Source: CAVVJA01 sp963809815
Lineage (GTDB): Bacteria; Actinomycetota; Actinomycetes; Mycobacteriales; Jatrophihabitantaceae
Assembly: GCA_963809815.1 (NCBI GenBank)
Contig: CAWELM010000015.1
Location: forward strand, 186,001 to 250,000
Direction: 5' to 3'
Length of the DNA stretch: 64,000 bases
A program made the translations under genes and the position numbers. This document shows positions 25,974 through 34,487 of this stretch, piece after piece. Positions within the stretch are counted from its first letter, which is position 1. The number at the start of each line of letters is the position of its first letter. The notes beneath the pieces are model-generated. The model was not told where the DNA came from, did no database searches, and saw only the letters and a program-made list of their open reading frames with translations.

Positions 25974-26510
25974 ATGACATTCATCGACTACCTCGTAGAC
26001 AGCATCCTGATCCTGATCGTGGTTCGCCAGGTTCTGGAGAGTCGGTTCGACAAGCGGGCGATCATCCTGCCGTTGGCCATCGTGGCGGTGGTGGCGCACA
26101 GCTATCTGCACGCGATTCCGACCAGTGGCAACGATCTGCTGCTGATCGCGGGGCTGGCTGGGGTGGGTGTCCTGCTGGGGACGCTGAGCGGGCTGGTGAC
26201 TCGGGTTCGGGCCGACAGCGGCCAGTACGCGCTGGTGAAAGCCGGGTGGGCCTCGGCCGGGCTGTGGGTGCTGGGCATGGGCTCGCGGATGGCCTTTTCG
26301 GTGTGGGTGGCCAACGGTGGCCAGGGCGTGGTGGCTCGGTTCTCCGAGATGCATCACATCACCAGCGGGCAGGCCTGGACGGCGGCACTGGTGCTGATGG
26401 CGATCGGTGAGGTTGCGTCGCGGATCGGCGTGTTGTACGTCCGCAGCCGGCAGGCGCTCGACGCGTACGCGGCCCACGGCCACCGGCCCGCGCTGCAAGC
26501 CGTTGCCTGA
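25974..26510 (+). CDS. Multi-pass membrane protein, CcdC/DUF1453-like
   Basis: 178 residues with about four hydrophobic segments (FIDYLVDSILILIVV, ILPLAIVAVVAHSYLH, LLLIAGLAGVGVLLGTLSGLV, AGWASAGLWVLGMGSRMAF). The pattern is similar to what I recall of the DUF1453/CcdC family of membrane proteins, but the family call is uncertain. The tail holds RALDAYAAHGHRP. It is transcribed divergently from the XPB gene and converges on the two-component operon. A shared terminator hairpin lies downstream. Confidence 0.65.
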   Translation: MTFIDYLVDSILILIVVRQVLESRFDKRAIILPLAIVAVVAHSYLHAIPTSGNDLLLIAGLAGVGVLLGTLSGLVTRVRADSGQYALVKAGWASAGLWVLGMGSRMAFSVWVANGGQGVVARFSEMHHITSGQAWTAALVLMAIGEVASRIGVLYVRSRQALDAYAAHGHRPALQAVA

Positions 26511-26528
26511 TCGCAGGCGCGCACCATT

Positions 26529-26559
26529 CGGCCGGCCAGGTCTCCTCGGCCGGCCGTTT
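26529..26559. terminator. Bidirectional terminator-like hairpin between convergent genes
   Basis: CGGCCGGCC at 26529-26537 pairs with GGCCGGCCG at 26548-26556 around a 10-base loop, followed by TTTC. It sits between the membrane protein stop at 26510 and the response-regulator stop at 26580. Confidence 0.75.
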
Positions 26560-26579
26560 CACGTCTTGCCGCGGAGCAG

Positions 26580-27257
26580 CTACTGGCCAGCCAAGCCGTG
26601 CCGCCAGGCCCAGGCGACCAGGCCTGGTCGACCGTCTACGTCGAGCTTGGACAGCACGTGGTTGAGATGGGTCTTGACGGTCGCCTCACTGACGACGAGG
26701 CGACGGGCAATCTGCCGGTTGGACAGGCCCTCGGCTACCAGCCGTACGACATCGACCTCGCGCCGCGTCAGCCCTTCGACGAGATCGGGCGATAACGCCT
26801 CCGGACCGGTCGAGGCGACGGTCGACGCCGGCGCGGGTGCGGCCGTCACCATCTCGACCAACCGTCGCTGCACCGCGGCGTCGAGCACGGTCTGCCCGGC
26901 CGCCACGTCCCGGATTGCCTTGAGGAGCGTCTCGCCAGTCGCGTCCTTGGTCAGGTAGCCTGCCGCGCCCGCGCGCAAGGCCGGCAGCACGGCTTCGTCG
27001 TCTGCGTAGGTCGTGAGGATCAGCGCCCGGGTGGACGGCGCACGGGTCACGAGCTCGGCCGTGACCTCCGCCCCGGTCAGACCGGGCATGCGCAGGTCGA
27101 GCAACGCTACCTGCGGTTGCGTCCGCTCTATCAGCGCAACCGCCTCCGGTCCGTCAGCCGCAGCGCCGATGACGTTGATCTCGTCGCTCGTCGACAGAAG
27201 CAGGATCAAGCCGTCACGGACGACCGCTTGGTCGTCGGCCACCACGACGCTGATCAT
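26580..27257 (-). CDS. NarL/LuxR-family response regulator
   Basis: 225 residues. The receiver domain (residues 1-120) has the acidic pair DD near residue 8, the phospho-accepting Asp in VALLDLRMPGLTG near residue 53 and the Lys in YLTKDA near 104. A LuxR helix-turn-helix (LTRREVDVVRLVAEGLSNRQIARRL, SEATVKTHLNHVLSKL) occupies residues 160-220. The ATG overlaps the stop of the histidine kinase gene by four bases, so the two proteins form a cognate pair. Confidence 0.93.
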   Translation of the reverse strand: MISVVVADDQAVVRDGLILLLSTSDEINVIGAAADGPEAVALIERTQPQVALLDLRMPGLTGAEVTAELVTRAPSTRALILTTYADDEAVLPALRAGAAGYLTKDATGETLLKAIRDVAAGQTVLDAAVQRRLVEMVTAAPAPASTVASTGPEALSPDLVEGLTRREVDVVRLVAEGLSNRQIARRLVVSEATVKTHLNHVLSKLDVDGRPGLVAWAWRHGLAGQ

Positions 27258-28396
27258 GTCGCCCGCCCATCGACCGACTCGCCGGCCACGGGCACCTGCA
27301 GCTCGACCGACCAGCCACCCCCCGGGCGCGGCCCAGCCCGCACGGTGCCGCCTACCGCAGCCATGCGTTCATGCATGCCGGCCAGCCCGAGGCCGCTGCC
27401 CTGGCCGCGCACCACTTCGTGGCCCAGCCCCGGACCGGTGTCCTCGATCCGGACGACAAGCCAGGCCGCCGTCCAGCAGAGCGACACAGTGACGTGCGAT
27501 CCGGGCGCATAACGAGCCGCATTGGTCAGTGCCTCCTGCACTGCTCGATAAGCGGCATGGCCCGCTTCCGGACTAACCAACGCCGGAGTGCCGGTCACGT
27601 GCAGCTTCGCATCGCCCGGATGCCGGTCGACCAGAGCTCCGAGGTCATTTACGCCGAGTCCGACGGGATCGCGGAGCGTCCCCACCGCCGCCCTCGCCTC
27701 CGCGACTCCGTCCCGCGCCAGATCGGCGGCCCGGTCGAGCGGGCCGAGGACATCCGCCGACGCACCCTCCTTCGCCGCAACGGCCCGGGCCGCCTGCAGT
27801 TGTAGGGAGAGGCCGGCCAGGCTGTGCGCAAGCACGTCGTGCATTTCCCGGGCGATCCGGCCGCGCTCGCGCAATGCGGCCGCTTGCGCCTCGGCGTCCC
27901 GGCCGATCTCCAGCTCCACGAGCAGGGCCTGAGCGCGATCTCGCTCGCGCACGATCTCCCGGCGCTGGACTGCCCGCTGGGCCAGGAACGGTACCGCAAG
28001 ACCCGCGAGTAACCCGGCGAAGCTGTCGGAGACCCACCACACGGCCAGGCCGAACAGCACCGTCACCGCGATCAACAGGGCGGTGGCAACACGCGCCGGG
28101 AAAACGTTGGGAATCGCCATAACCGCGACCAGGACCGGGATCTCGCCCAGGCCATTTGGCGCGAGCAGGATGACGGCCAGGCCGGCCGCGATGGCCACCA
28201 GGGTGGCCGCAGGCCGATAGGCCGAATCGTCGCGGGTCGACAGCTGGGTGCCGAGCGCGGCGACCGCCATCAAGAAACCAGCAGCCACCTTGGCGGCGAG
28301 GCCGTGCGCCGCCCACACGGCCGCCGCGACGAGCAGCGACCAGGCGATCACGCGCCACCAAGGTGGAAGCCGAGCCCAGGGTGCGGTGGCCGGCAC
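27254..28396 (-). CDS. Sensor histidine kinase (NarX/DesK-like HisKA_3)
   Basis: 380 residues from a GTG at 28396, whose G is the last base of the upstream gene's TAG stop. The N-terminal 150 residues hold about five membrane segments (VIAWSLLVAAAVWAAHGLAA and others). The HisKA_3 dimerisation motif REMHDVLAHSLAGLSLQLQ carries the phospho-accepting His near residue 195. The ATPase boxes are NAARYAPG and EDTGPGLG ... GSGLGLAGMHERM. With its regulator downstream and the helicase-associated gene upstream it forms a three-gene operon. The membrane-embedded input region has no periplasmic domain, suggesting sensing within the membrane. Confidence 0.9.
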   Translation of the reverse strand: MPATAPWARLPPWWRVIAWSLLVAAAVWAAHGLAAKVAAGFLMAVAALGTQLSTRDDSAYRPAATLVAIAAGLAVILLAPNGLGEIPVLVAVMAIPNVFPARVATALLIAVTVLFGLAVWWVSDSFAGLLAGLAVPFLAQRAVQRREIVRERDRAQALLVELEIGRDAEAQAAALRERGRIAREMHDVLAHSLAGLSLQLQAARAVAAKEGASADVLGPLDRAADLARDGVAEARAAVGTLRDPVGLGVNDLGALVDRHPGDAKLHVTGTPALVSPEAGHAAYRAVQEALTNAARYAPGSHVTVSLCWTAAWLVVRIEDTGPGLGHEVVRGQGSGLGLAGMHERMAAVGGTVRAGPRPGGGWSVELQVPVAGESVDGRAT

Positions 28397-30828
28397 TAGT
28401 TCTCCTCGCGCTCCGTTGCCCGCGGCAGGACGCCGTTCGGCTCGAGAACGCCAACCCCGGTGATGTGGTGCAACGCGAAGGACTCCAGGCGCCCCGAGGA
28501 GGCGTCGATGCCACGCACCATGCCGCCACCGAGTGAGATAGGCGCGATCGTGTGTCGTGACGCGCTCCCGTGCGCATCGACGTAGCCCAGCCACACCGTC
28601 TGACTCCGACGGATTGCGTCACGGAGCAGCGCGAGCGTGGACGCGGTCGTCACTCCTGGCACCGTCGACGCGGGTGCCTGGACCCTCCGGCTGAGTTCAG
28701 CGATCTGGTCGCCTGCGCGTAGCCGGTTGACGACTTCCGTCAGGTGGTTCGTGGTGTTAGTCGCGGGTCGCAGCCGGCTGATGCGAGCCGACGATCGCGC
28801 GGTCACCCGCGGCGGATGCGCATCGAGGCTCAACGCCTGCCCGTCGGCTGCCTCGCCGGCGGGCGCATAGTTCGCCGCCCGAAGAACCTCCAGCACCCGG
28901 TTGACCGGAGCGGGCGAGACGGCGACGGTCGGTGCAATGCGGCGGAAGTCCAGGCTGCTCACAGCGCGGTCGACAATGACCCGGGTCAGCAATGACTCGT
29001 CGTCGCAGCGTAAATACGCGGTGGCAGCCCCCGATCGCAGCAAGCCATGCCGCTTGGCGACATCGTCGATCAGGTAGCTCAGGGCCTGCGGGACCGGCGT
29101 ACGCGACCGTTGCGTGAACAGGGCCGCCAGGTCCGCGCCGCTCCGCCCGGAGTCCAGCGCCCGGCGCACCGACATCTCGGTAACGCGGTACACGCTCGCG
29201 CCGCCGGTCGACTCCAGATCCGCCGCCAATCCCAGCTCGCGGGCCAGCTCGGTCGTGGGCGGTCCCGGTACCACAACGGTCAGGTCCGGCTGAATGAGGA
29301 AGTCTTCGACCGGAGGTGGTAGCGCCTGCTGGACCGAGATGACAGCCGCCGGGCGTGCTCCGGCCAGCAGGGCACGACCGTAGCTGGTCAATCCTCCGGC
29401 CGCCGTCAGCCCGAGCTGGTCGGCCTCGGCCAGGACAGCTTCGACCATCGGACGTTGGCCGGCCGCGCGGCGTGGAGCCAGCCAACGCAGCCGGTCGAGG
29501 ACGTCCCCCCGGTCGATCGGAGCGCTGCCGGGCGGGAGGTCACCGAGCGCCGTCAGAGCGGTGCGGCGCACTGCGGGAATCGTCCCACGCTCGGCGTCCG
29601 GACCTAGGGCGGTGATCAATCGATCGCGTTCGTCACGTAGGCCGACGAGGCTGGGCTGCCGAGTCATCGTCAGCCAGGCCGCCGCGAGCGTGAGCCATCG
29701 GTCGGCCGGATCACGGTTCAACCAGCTGTCGTAATCCGTTGTGGGAAGAAACGCCGGCTCCATGCCACCGCGAGCTGCGACGAGGCCGGCCGCAGCCGCG
29801 GTTTCGAGCAGGACGGCGGCAACGTCCTCACCCACATCGAGTGCTCGGGCCGCACGGCGCAACTCGCGGACTCCGACGCCGCCCCCGCGTAGCGCCGGCG
29901 CGGGCCGATGGGTCCACTCGGCACCGAGCGTCTCGACGAGCCGCACCGTGTCAAGGACCGCGGTGGCCCCGAGTCGATCCAGCTCTTCAGGTGCGCGGTC
30001 GACGGTCCGAATTGGCGGCGGATCCGGCGACACCGCGCCGAGCGGTTCGGCGCCCCGTATCGCGAGCCCGATTTCCCGGGGCAGCTCGACGGTCTGCATA
30101 TCGATAGGGATCAGCAGACCGCGCGCGATCAGCCGGCGCGGCGGCGTCGTGTCGGTAGCCGGGTCCGCAGGCAGCAGGGCATCGCCGACGGCGCCGATGG
30201 GCGGACCCGCGGCGAGCCGCTGCACGACGTCCCGCTCGGCCGGCTCGAGCCCCTCGAGCATCGCGGCGACCTTGGCGGGGGAGCGCAACACGCGGGCCAC
30301 CTCCTCACCGGACCGAGGTTGGATCGCGGGCGGCAGTCCGAGCGCGCGTAGCACGGGGGCGAGCGCTAGGTCGGACACGGCCCCGAGCAGCCGCGCCGCC
30401 GGGCGACCGAGTCCAGCCGGGTACGGGCCAACCGCGTCCGGCACGCTCGCCACCAGGTGCAGCCCGTTGTCGTCACCCCAGACGAGCGCGAGCGTCCGAA
30501 GCTCGTCCAACGCGTGCGCCAGCCGGCTCGCCGTCACGCCAGGCAGCCACCGAGCGAGCGCGTCCACTGGCACGGCGCGTTCGTGCAGCAGCACCCGGGC
30601 CTCGAGAACGCGCAACGTGAACGCGTCCAGCGCGTCGACGGCTCGTTGCACGGAACTGCGCACCCCAACGCGGCTCGCGAGGGTTGCGATATCGGCCGGC
30701 GCGGGCAAGGCGACGTCCGGCCTCCGGCGGAGCAGCTCGATCAGTTGCTCGTCGCTTCGACGCCGCAACCACTCGGCGAGCGAGGCAGCGCGGCCGCGCT
30801 GCGCCTGATCGGCGCCTGGTTCGGCCAT
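28396..30828 (-). CDS. Helicase-associated domain protein with C-terminal WYL-like domain (XPB partner)
   Basis: 810 residues. The N-terminus LAEWLRRRSDEQLIELLRRRPDVALP and the long helical middle match the helicase-associated/XPB-Ssl2-like proteins encoded next to XPB in actinomycetes (Rv0862c in M. tuberculosis, from memory). Residues 470-640 contain the conserved DFLIQPDLTVVVPGPPTTEL segment. The last 80 residues (LLRDAIRRSQTVWLGYVDAHGSA ... GRLESFALHHITGV) resemble a WYL ligand-binding domain. No Walker motif is present. The stop overlaps the start of the histidine kinase gene. Confidence 0.8.
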   Translation of the reverse strand: MAEPGADQAQRGRAASLAEWLRRRSDEQLIELLRRRPDVALPAPADIATLASRVGVRSSVQRAVDALDAFTLRVLEARVLLHERAVPVDALARWLPGVTASRLAHALDELRTLALVWGDDNGLHLVASVPDAVGPYPAGLGRPAARLLGAVSDLALAPVLRALGLPPAIQPRSGEEVARVLRSPAKVAAMLEGLEPAERDVVQRLAAGPPIGAVGDALLPADPATDTTPPRRLIARGLLIPIDMQTVELPREIGLAIRGAEPLGAVSPDPPPIRTVDRAPEELDRLGATAVLDTVRLVETLGAEWTHRPAPALRGGGVGVRELRRAARALDVGEDVAAVLLETAAAAGLVAARGGMEPAFLPTTDYDSWLNRDPADRWLTLAAAWLTMTRQPSLVGLRDERDRLITALGPDAERGTIPAVRRTALTALGDLPPGSAPIDRGDVLDRLRWLAPRRAAGQRPMVEAVLAEADQLGLTAAGGLTSYGRALLAGARPAAVISVQQALPPPVEDFLIQPDLTVVVPGPPTTELARELGLAADLESTGGASVYRVTEMSVRRALDSGRSGADLAALFTQRSRTPVPQALSYLIDDVAKRHGLLRSGAATAYLRCDDESLLTRVIVDRAVSSLDFRRIAPTVAVSPAPVNRVLEVLRAANYAPAGEAADGQALSLDAHPPRVTARSSARISRLRPATNTTNHLTEVVNRLRAGDQIAELSRRVQAPASTVPGVTTASTLALLRDAIRRSQTVWLGYVDAHGSASRHTIAPISLGGGMVRGIDASSGRLESFALHHITGVGVLEPNGVLPRATEREEN

Positions 30829-31130
30829 CCGGTGCTAGCGCCCGCCCGCCAGGTGTGGACGGTCGGCCGGGCCAGGGTGCACATAACGCAAGTGGTCAAG
30901 TCTCAGGGGAAATTGCACGTCGTCGCCGAACGGTGAATGGGCGCCGGCGCTGTCCGCTGCGAACTCCGAAACGAGGAAGTCGGTCTGCGGGGGTTGCCCG
31001 GCTCGATACGGGCGAACGGGGTTGGCGTCCTTGCGAGCCATCGGCGCCACCTTCGGGACTCGAGGAATTTAGGCAGACATACCAGTCTGCCATGCACCGA
31101 ACGCTAGGACATGTCCTACTCTCCGGACCC
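30829..31130. promoter_or_regulatory. Divergent intergenic region with a 20-bp operator-like palindrome
   Basis: This 302-bp gap separates the helicase-associated gene from the MOSC gene. At 31072-31091 lies GGCAGACATACCAGTCTGCC, a perfect 7-bp inverted repeat with a 6-bp spacer, 39 bases before the MOSC start. Its form resembles operators of TetR-like repressors. No other gene was seen in the gap. Confidence 0.5.
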
Positions 31131-31793
31131 ATGGCGTTGGTGATTTCGGTCAACCTCGCTCGGGTGCGCGTGCCGGGTTGGAAGCAGGCGGTCGGGCGGA
31201 CCGGCATCGACAAACGGCCGGTAGCCCACCGGCTGCGCTTCGCCAACGATCACGTCGAGGGGGATGCCGTTTGCGACGTCGAGCATCACGGCGGTTACGA
31301 CCAGGCCGTGTACGCCTACGCGACGGAGGACGCAGCCTGGTGGGCCCGCGAACTCGACCGCGTGGTCGAACCTGGTCAATTCGGCGAGAACCTCACGACC
31401 GAGGGCCTCGACCAGACCGGCGCGGTCATCGGGGAACGATGGGCAATCGGAAGCGCGGTCTTGCAGGTCAGCAGCCCCCGCATTCCTTGCCGAACGCTCG
31501 CTGGTTTCTGGGAAGTGCCCGACATGATCCGCCGCTTCACCCAAGCCGGCCGACCCGGCGCATACCTCCGGATCGTCACCGAGGGAGACATAGGTGCGGG
31601 TGATCGCATCGAGGTCGTGCATCGCCCGAGCCACGGAGTCACACTGGGTGAAACCTTCCGTGCCCTTACCGGAGATCGTCGTCTTGCTCATCGGCTGCTG
31701 GAGGCACCGGAACTGCCGGCCGCCGCCCGGGCCCGCGCCTACATCTGGCTCGGTGACCGGTCGTCGACCGAGCTGGCCACGCCCGAGTCCTAG
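31131..31793 (+). CDS. MOSC domain protein (YiiM-like)
   Basis: 220 residues from the ATG at 31131. The MOSC signature is complete: TGIDKRPVAHRL near the N-terminus, DVEHHGGYDQAVYAYATEDAAWWARELDR, then PGQFGENLTTEGLD, IGERWAIGSAVLQVSSPRIPCRTLAGF with the conserved Cys. MOSC domains transfer sulfur or reduce N-hydroxylated compounds using molybdenum cofactor (YiiM detoxifies 6-hydroxylaminopurine in E. coli). The open frame extends 450 bases upstream, but only this portion is conserved. Confidence 0.85.
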   Translation: MALVISVNLARVRVPGWKQAVGRTGIDKRPVAHRLRFANDHVEGDAVCDVEHHGGYDQAVYAYATEDAAWWARELDRVVEPGQFGENLTTEGLDQTGAVIGERWAIGSAVLQVSSPRIPCRTLAGFWEVPDMIRRFTQAGRPGAYLRIVTEGDIGAGDRIEVVHRPSHGVTLGETFRALTGDRRLAHRLLEAPELPAAARARAYIWLGDRSSTELATPES

Positions 31794-32179
31794 TGTCCGG
31801 GGAGGGAAGTATGTTCACCATTCGCGGCGCCCAGCCTCCCGCTCGCCGGGTTGTCGCCACCCCGGCCGTCGTCGTCCATACCTTTCGGGTGTGGCCTCCT
31901 GGTCTGCCTTGCCAGCCGAAGCCTGGATCACCGCGTCTGGCAAACGACATGCCTCGCGGGACACTCGTCGCTTTCGCTCGATGCCTTGGCGTATCCGGCA
32001 AGCCGGGCACGCCAGCACTTATCGGCCTACGGCGAGTTCTTCTTCGTCCCCAGCCGAGCACAATCTCTATGCCAACCCCGCACGCGACGCAGTAACCTGT
32101 GCAGGGGAGGCGCCGCCGGTGCGGTGCCTTCTGTGCGTCCAGCCGGACGTCACGTCCAATCGACAAGCAGGGAGTACCG
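31794..32179. other. 386-bp leader/intergenic region before cspB
   Basis: The region lies between the MOSC stop and the cold-shock gene. A 94-codon frame from an ATG at 31811 with a GAGGGA site is open to 32095, but its composition is Pro/Arg-rich and unlike a folded protein, so I do not call it. The remainder is probably the promoter and long leader of the cold-shock gene. Confidence 0.45.
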
Positions 32180-32563
32180 GTGCCTACCGGCAAGGTGAAG
32201 TGGTTCAACGCGGAGAAGGGCTTTGGCTTTCTCGCCGAGGACGATGGAGAGGACGTATTCGTCCATCGTGACGCCCTACCCAGCGGGGTCACCGAGCTCA
32301 AGCCGGGGCAGCGGGTCGAGTTCGGAATCGTGCAGGGACGCAAGGGCAATCAAGCGTTGTCGGTGAGGGTCCTCGACCCGGTGCCGTCAGTGGTCCGGGC
32401 CACCCGAAAACCGGCCGAGGAGATGGCGCCGCTCGTCGAGGATTTGATCAAGATGCTCGACAGCACATCGAACTCGCTCCGTCGAGGGCGCTACCCCGAT
32501 AAAGGTGAGGCTCGCAAGGTCGCTGGGTTACTCCGCGCGTTTGCCGACAACCTCGACGCCTGA
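32180..32563 (+). CDS. cspB: Cold-shock protein with C-terminal extension (CspB-like)
   Basis: 127 residues from a GTG at 32180, after a CAGGGAG site. Residues 1-67 are a cold-shock domain (PTGKVKWFNAEKGFGFLAED, DVFVHRDALP). A 60-residue helical extension follows, with LVEDLIKMLDSTSNSLRRGRYPDKGEARKVAGLLRAFADNLDA. This arrangement matches M. tuberculosis CspB (Rv0871) as I recall it, in which the extension is conserved. It probably binds single-stranded nucleic acid. The gene converges with the mqn operon. Confidence 0.9.
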   Translation: MPTGKVKWFNAEKGFGFLAEDDGEDVFVHRDALPSGVTELKPGQRVEFGIVQGRKGNQALSVRVLDPVPSVVRATRKPAEEMAPLVEDLIKMLDSTSNSLRRGRYPDKGEARKVAGLLRAFADNLDA

Positions 32564-32591
32564 CGGCCCGGCGGCTTGTGGCTGGCTTGGA

Positions 32592-33398
32592 TCACCGCAG
32601 AGCCGGGGCACTGGGCGTGAGTCCGGCCGCGTGCGCGCGGGCGAGCAAGGTTTCGGCCGCGGCGTACCCGTCGATGCCGAGGTCGCGGGTGTAGTCGTTG
32701 ACGTAGAGCTCGATGTGGCGGGCCTGCACGTCCCGCGACATCTCGGCCGCATGTTCGGCTATGTACGCGGCTGATTCGCCCGGGTGCGCCCACGCATGTT
32801 CCACCGACGCCCGCACCACGTCGGCCAGTCGAGCTGCATCCAGCTCACGGCGCGCGAGGATCGCCCCAAGTGGGATGGGCAGACCGGTGTTGGCCTCCCA
32901 CCACGCGCCGAGATCTACCAGCGCCGTGAGGTCATAGTCGGGATAGGTGAAGCGCGCCTCGTGGATGACCAGCCCGGCGTCGTATCGGCCCGCGCGCACG
33001 GCGGGCATGATTTCGGCGAACGGCACGACGTCGATGGCCGCCGGCTCCTGCCCGCTGGTCCACAGGCGGAACAGCAGGTACGCGGTCGAACGCTCGCTCG
33101 GGACCGCCACCCGACGACCGGCTAGCTCCGTCGGTGTGTCGCCGCCGGTGAGCACGAGCGGTCCGCAGCCGCGGCCGACCGCGCCGCCGCAAGGCAAGAG
33201 CGTGTAGCGATCCATGAGCCAGGGCAGCGCCGCGTAAGACACCTTGATCACGTCGAACTCGCCTCGCTCGGCCGCCGTGTTCGTCACGTCGATGTCGGCA
33301 TAGGTGACCTCGGTCGTCGGCGCGCCGTCGAGCAAGCCGTGCGTCCAGGCATGAAAGACGAAGGTGTCATTGGGACACGGCGAGAAGGCGAGCCTCAT
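32592..33398 (-). CDS. mqnD: 1,4-dihydroxy-6-naphthoate synthase (menaquinone, futalosine pathway)
   Basis: 268 residues. MqnD hallmarks are the N-terminal LAFSPCPNDTFVFHAW, ADIDVTNTAAERGEFDVIKVSYAA, and the C-terminal YVNDYTRDLGIDGYAA. The enzyme splits cyclic de-hypoxanthine futalosine to dihydroxynaphthoate. A substrate-binding-protein-like fold is expected. Its start overlaps the stop of the futalosine hydrolase gene (ATGA), and the two catalyse non-adjacent steps of the same pathway. Confidence 0.92.
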   Translation of the reverse strand: MRLAFSPCPNDTFVFHAWTHGLLDGAPTTEVTYADIDVTNTAAERGEFDVIKVSYAALPWLMDRYTLLPCGGAVGRGCGPLVLTGGDTPTELAGRRVAVPSERSTAYLLFRLWTSGQEPAAIDVVPFAEIMPAVRAGRYDAGLVIHEARFTYPDYDLTALVDLGAWWEANTGLPIPLGAILARRELDAARLADVVRASVEHAWAHPGESAAYIAEHAAEMSRDVQARHIELYVNDYTRDLGIDGYAAAETLLARAHAAGLTPSAPALR

Positions 33399-34000
33399 GT
33401 GAGGTCTCCGATTGCGGCCACCGCCCGGCCCAGAGTCGACAGCGCGGCGTCTATCTGCCAGCTGATCCGGTCGCGTGGCCCGACGACGTTGCTGATCGAC
33501 CGCAGTTCGGCGTAAGGCACTCCGAACCGCGCGGCCGCAGCGGCAACGCCAGCTCCCTCCATGGCCTCCGCTCGAGCGTCGGGATGACGTCGCCGGAGCG
33601 TCGCCAGGGTGTCCTCTGTGCCGGTCACGGTGGTCACTGTTAACACGGTGCCGAGTACCCCTTCGGTTCGACGTGCGAGTTGCCGAGCCAGCTCCGCGTC
33701 CACCGGATAGCGCTCGTCTCCGAATCCGAGCGCCGACAACGGACGGAAGCCGTCGGGTGTCTCTGCTCCGAGGCCGGCGAACACGATCTGATCGGCAACC
33801 ACGACTTGGCCGACCTCGGTTCCGTTCAGTCCACCTGCAATCCCTGCGCAGATCACAACGTCGTAGTCATGATGCGCCAGCAACGCTGCGGTGCCAGCAG
33901 CCGCGGCGGCGGGACCGACGCCGACGGCGTGGACGTCGGCTGCGGCTTGCTCGCACGCGGCTTGCTCCGCGGCCACCGCGGTGGCGACTAGAACTCTCAC
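33395..34000 (-). CDS. mqnB: Futalosine hydrolase
   Basis: 201 residues from a GTG at 34000, fixed by a GTGA overlap with the upstream DUF2771 gene. The nucleoside-phosphorylase-like fold is shown by VGVGPAAAAAGTAALL, CAGIAGGL, EVGQVVVADQIVFAGLGAETPDGF and the catalytic EAMEGAGVAAAAARFGVPYAELRSISNVVGPRD. It cleaves futalosine to hypoxanthine and dehypoxanthinyl futalosine. With mqnD it shows that menaquinone is made by the futalosine route; mqnA and mqnC are not in the window. Confidence 0.92.
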   Translation of the reverse strand: MRVLVATAVAAEQAACEQAAADVHAVGVGPAAAAAGTAALLAHHDYDVVICAGIAGGLNGTEVGQVVVADQIVFAGLGAETPDGFRPLSALGFGDERYPVDAELARQLARRTEGVLGTVLTVTTVTGTEDTLATLRRRHPDARAEAMEGAGVAAAAARFGVPYAELRSISNVVGPRDRISWQIDAALSTLGRAVAAIGDLT

Positions 34001-34473
34001 GATCCGGTTGTGGACACGGACACCAGGAAGCTCCATTTGCTGCCGTCAGCCTGTCCGTTGCGTAGTTGATCGACTTCGACGATGAACGGTGCCCCGCTAC
34101 CCACGCCGCTGGTCACTTTGTACGAGTGCGAGTCGGTGATCGGTCCACTACTACCGATCTGCTGGCCATTGTCGGTCAGGCTGAGCGCCCGCACCTGCCA
34201 GCCCCGACTCTTCACCGCGCGAGGGACGTCGACCAGTACCTTGTCGTCTGCCGGCACAGTCACAACGGGCAGTCCGCTGGCGCCTGGCTTCCGGCACGAG
34301 TTCGCATCGAAGCAGTAGGCCGAGGGTGCCACGGTTACCACCCGACCGGCGCCGACGACGGTGATCTGCGGCAGCGGTTTCTCGCAGGCGGTGAGCACGC
34401 CCGCAGCCACAGCGGCCGCAGCGAGCGTCGCGAGCGGTGCCCGCCGATAGCGTCGGGAAGTCCACACGGGCAT
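33997..34473 (-). CDS. DUF2771 lipoprotein
   Basis: 158 residues. A signal peptide with lipobox (TLAAAAVAAGVLTAC) places the mature protein at the outer face of the membrane, lipidated on Cys29 or so. The rest matches the DUF2771 family seen next to this MFS transporter in actinomycetes (Rv0875c from memory), with PDITVV-like start (QITVVGAGRVVTVAPSAYCFD) and a paired-Cys loop (YCFDANSCRKPG). The function is unknown. It lies 14 bases after the MFS stop and overlaps mqnB, forming a four-gene operon. Confidence 0.85.
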   Translation of the reverse strand: MPVWTSRRYRRAPLATLAAAAVAAGVLTACEKPLPQITVVGAGRVVTVAPSAYCFDANSCRKPGASGLPVVTVPADDKVLVDVPRAVKSRGWQVRALSLTDNGQQIGSSGPITDSHSYKVTSGVGSGAPFIVEVDQLRNGQADGSKWSFLVSVSTTGS

Positions 34474-34487
34474 CAGTCGGAGGCTCT

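Noticed and set aside
31811..32095. A 94-codon frame with a GAGGGA site before cspB
   Set aside because: Good ribosome-like site, but the sequence is Pro/Arg-rich, third-position GC falls off along the frame, and it lies in the expected leader of a cold-shock gene. Not excluded.
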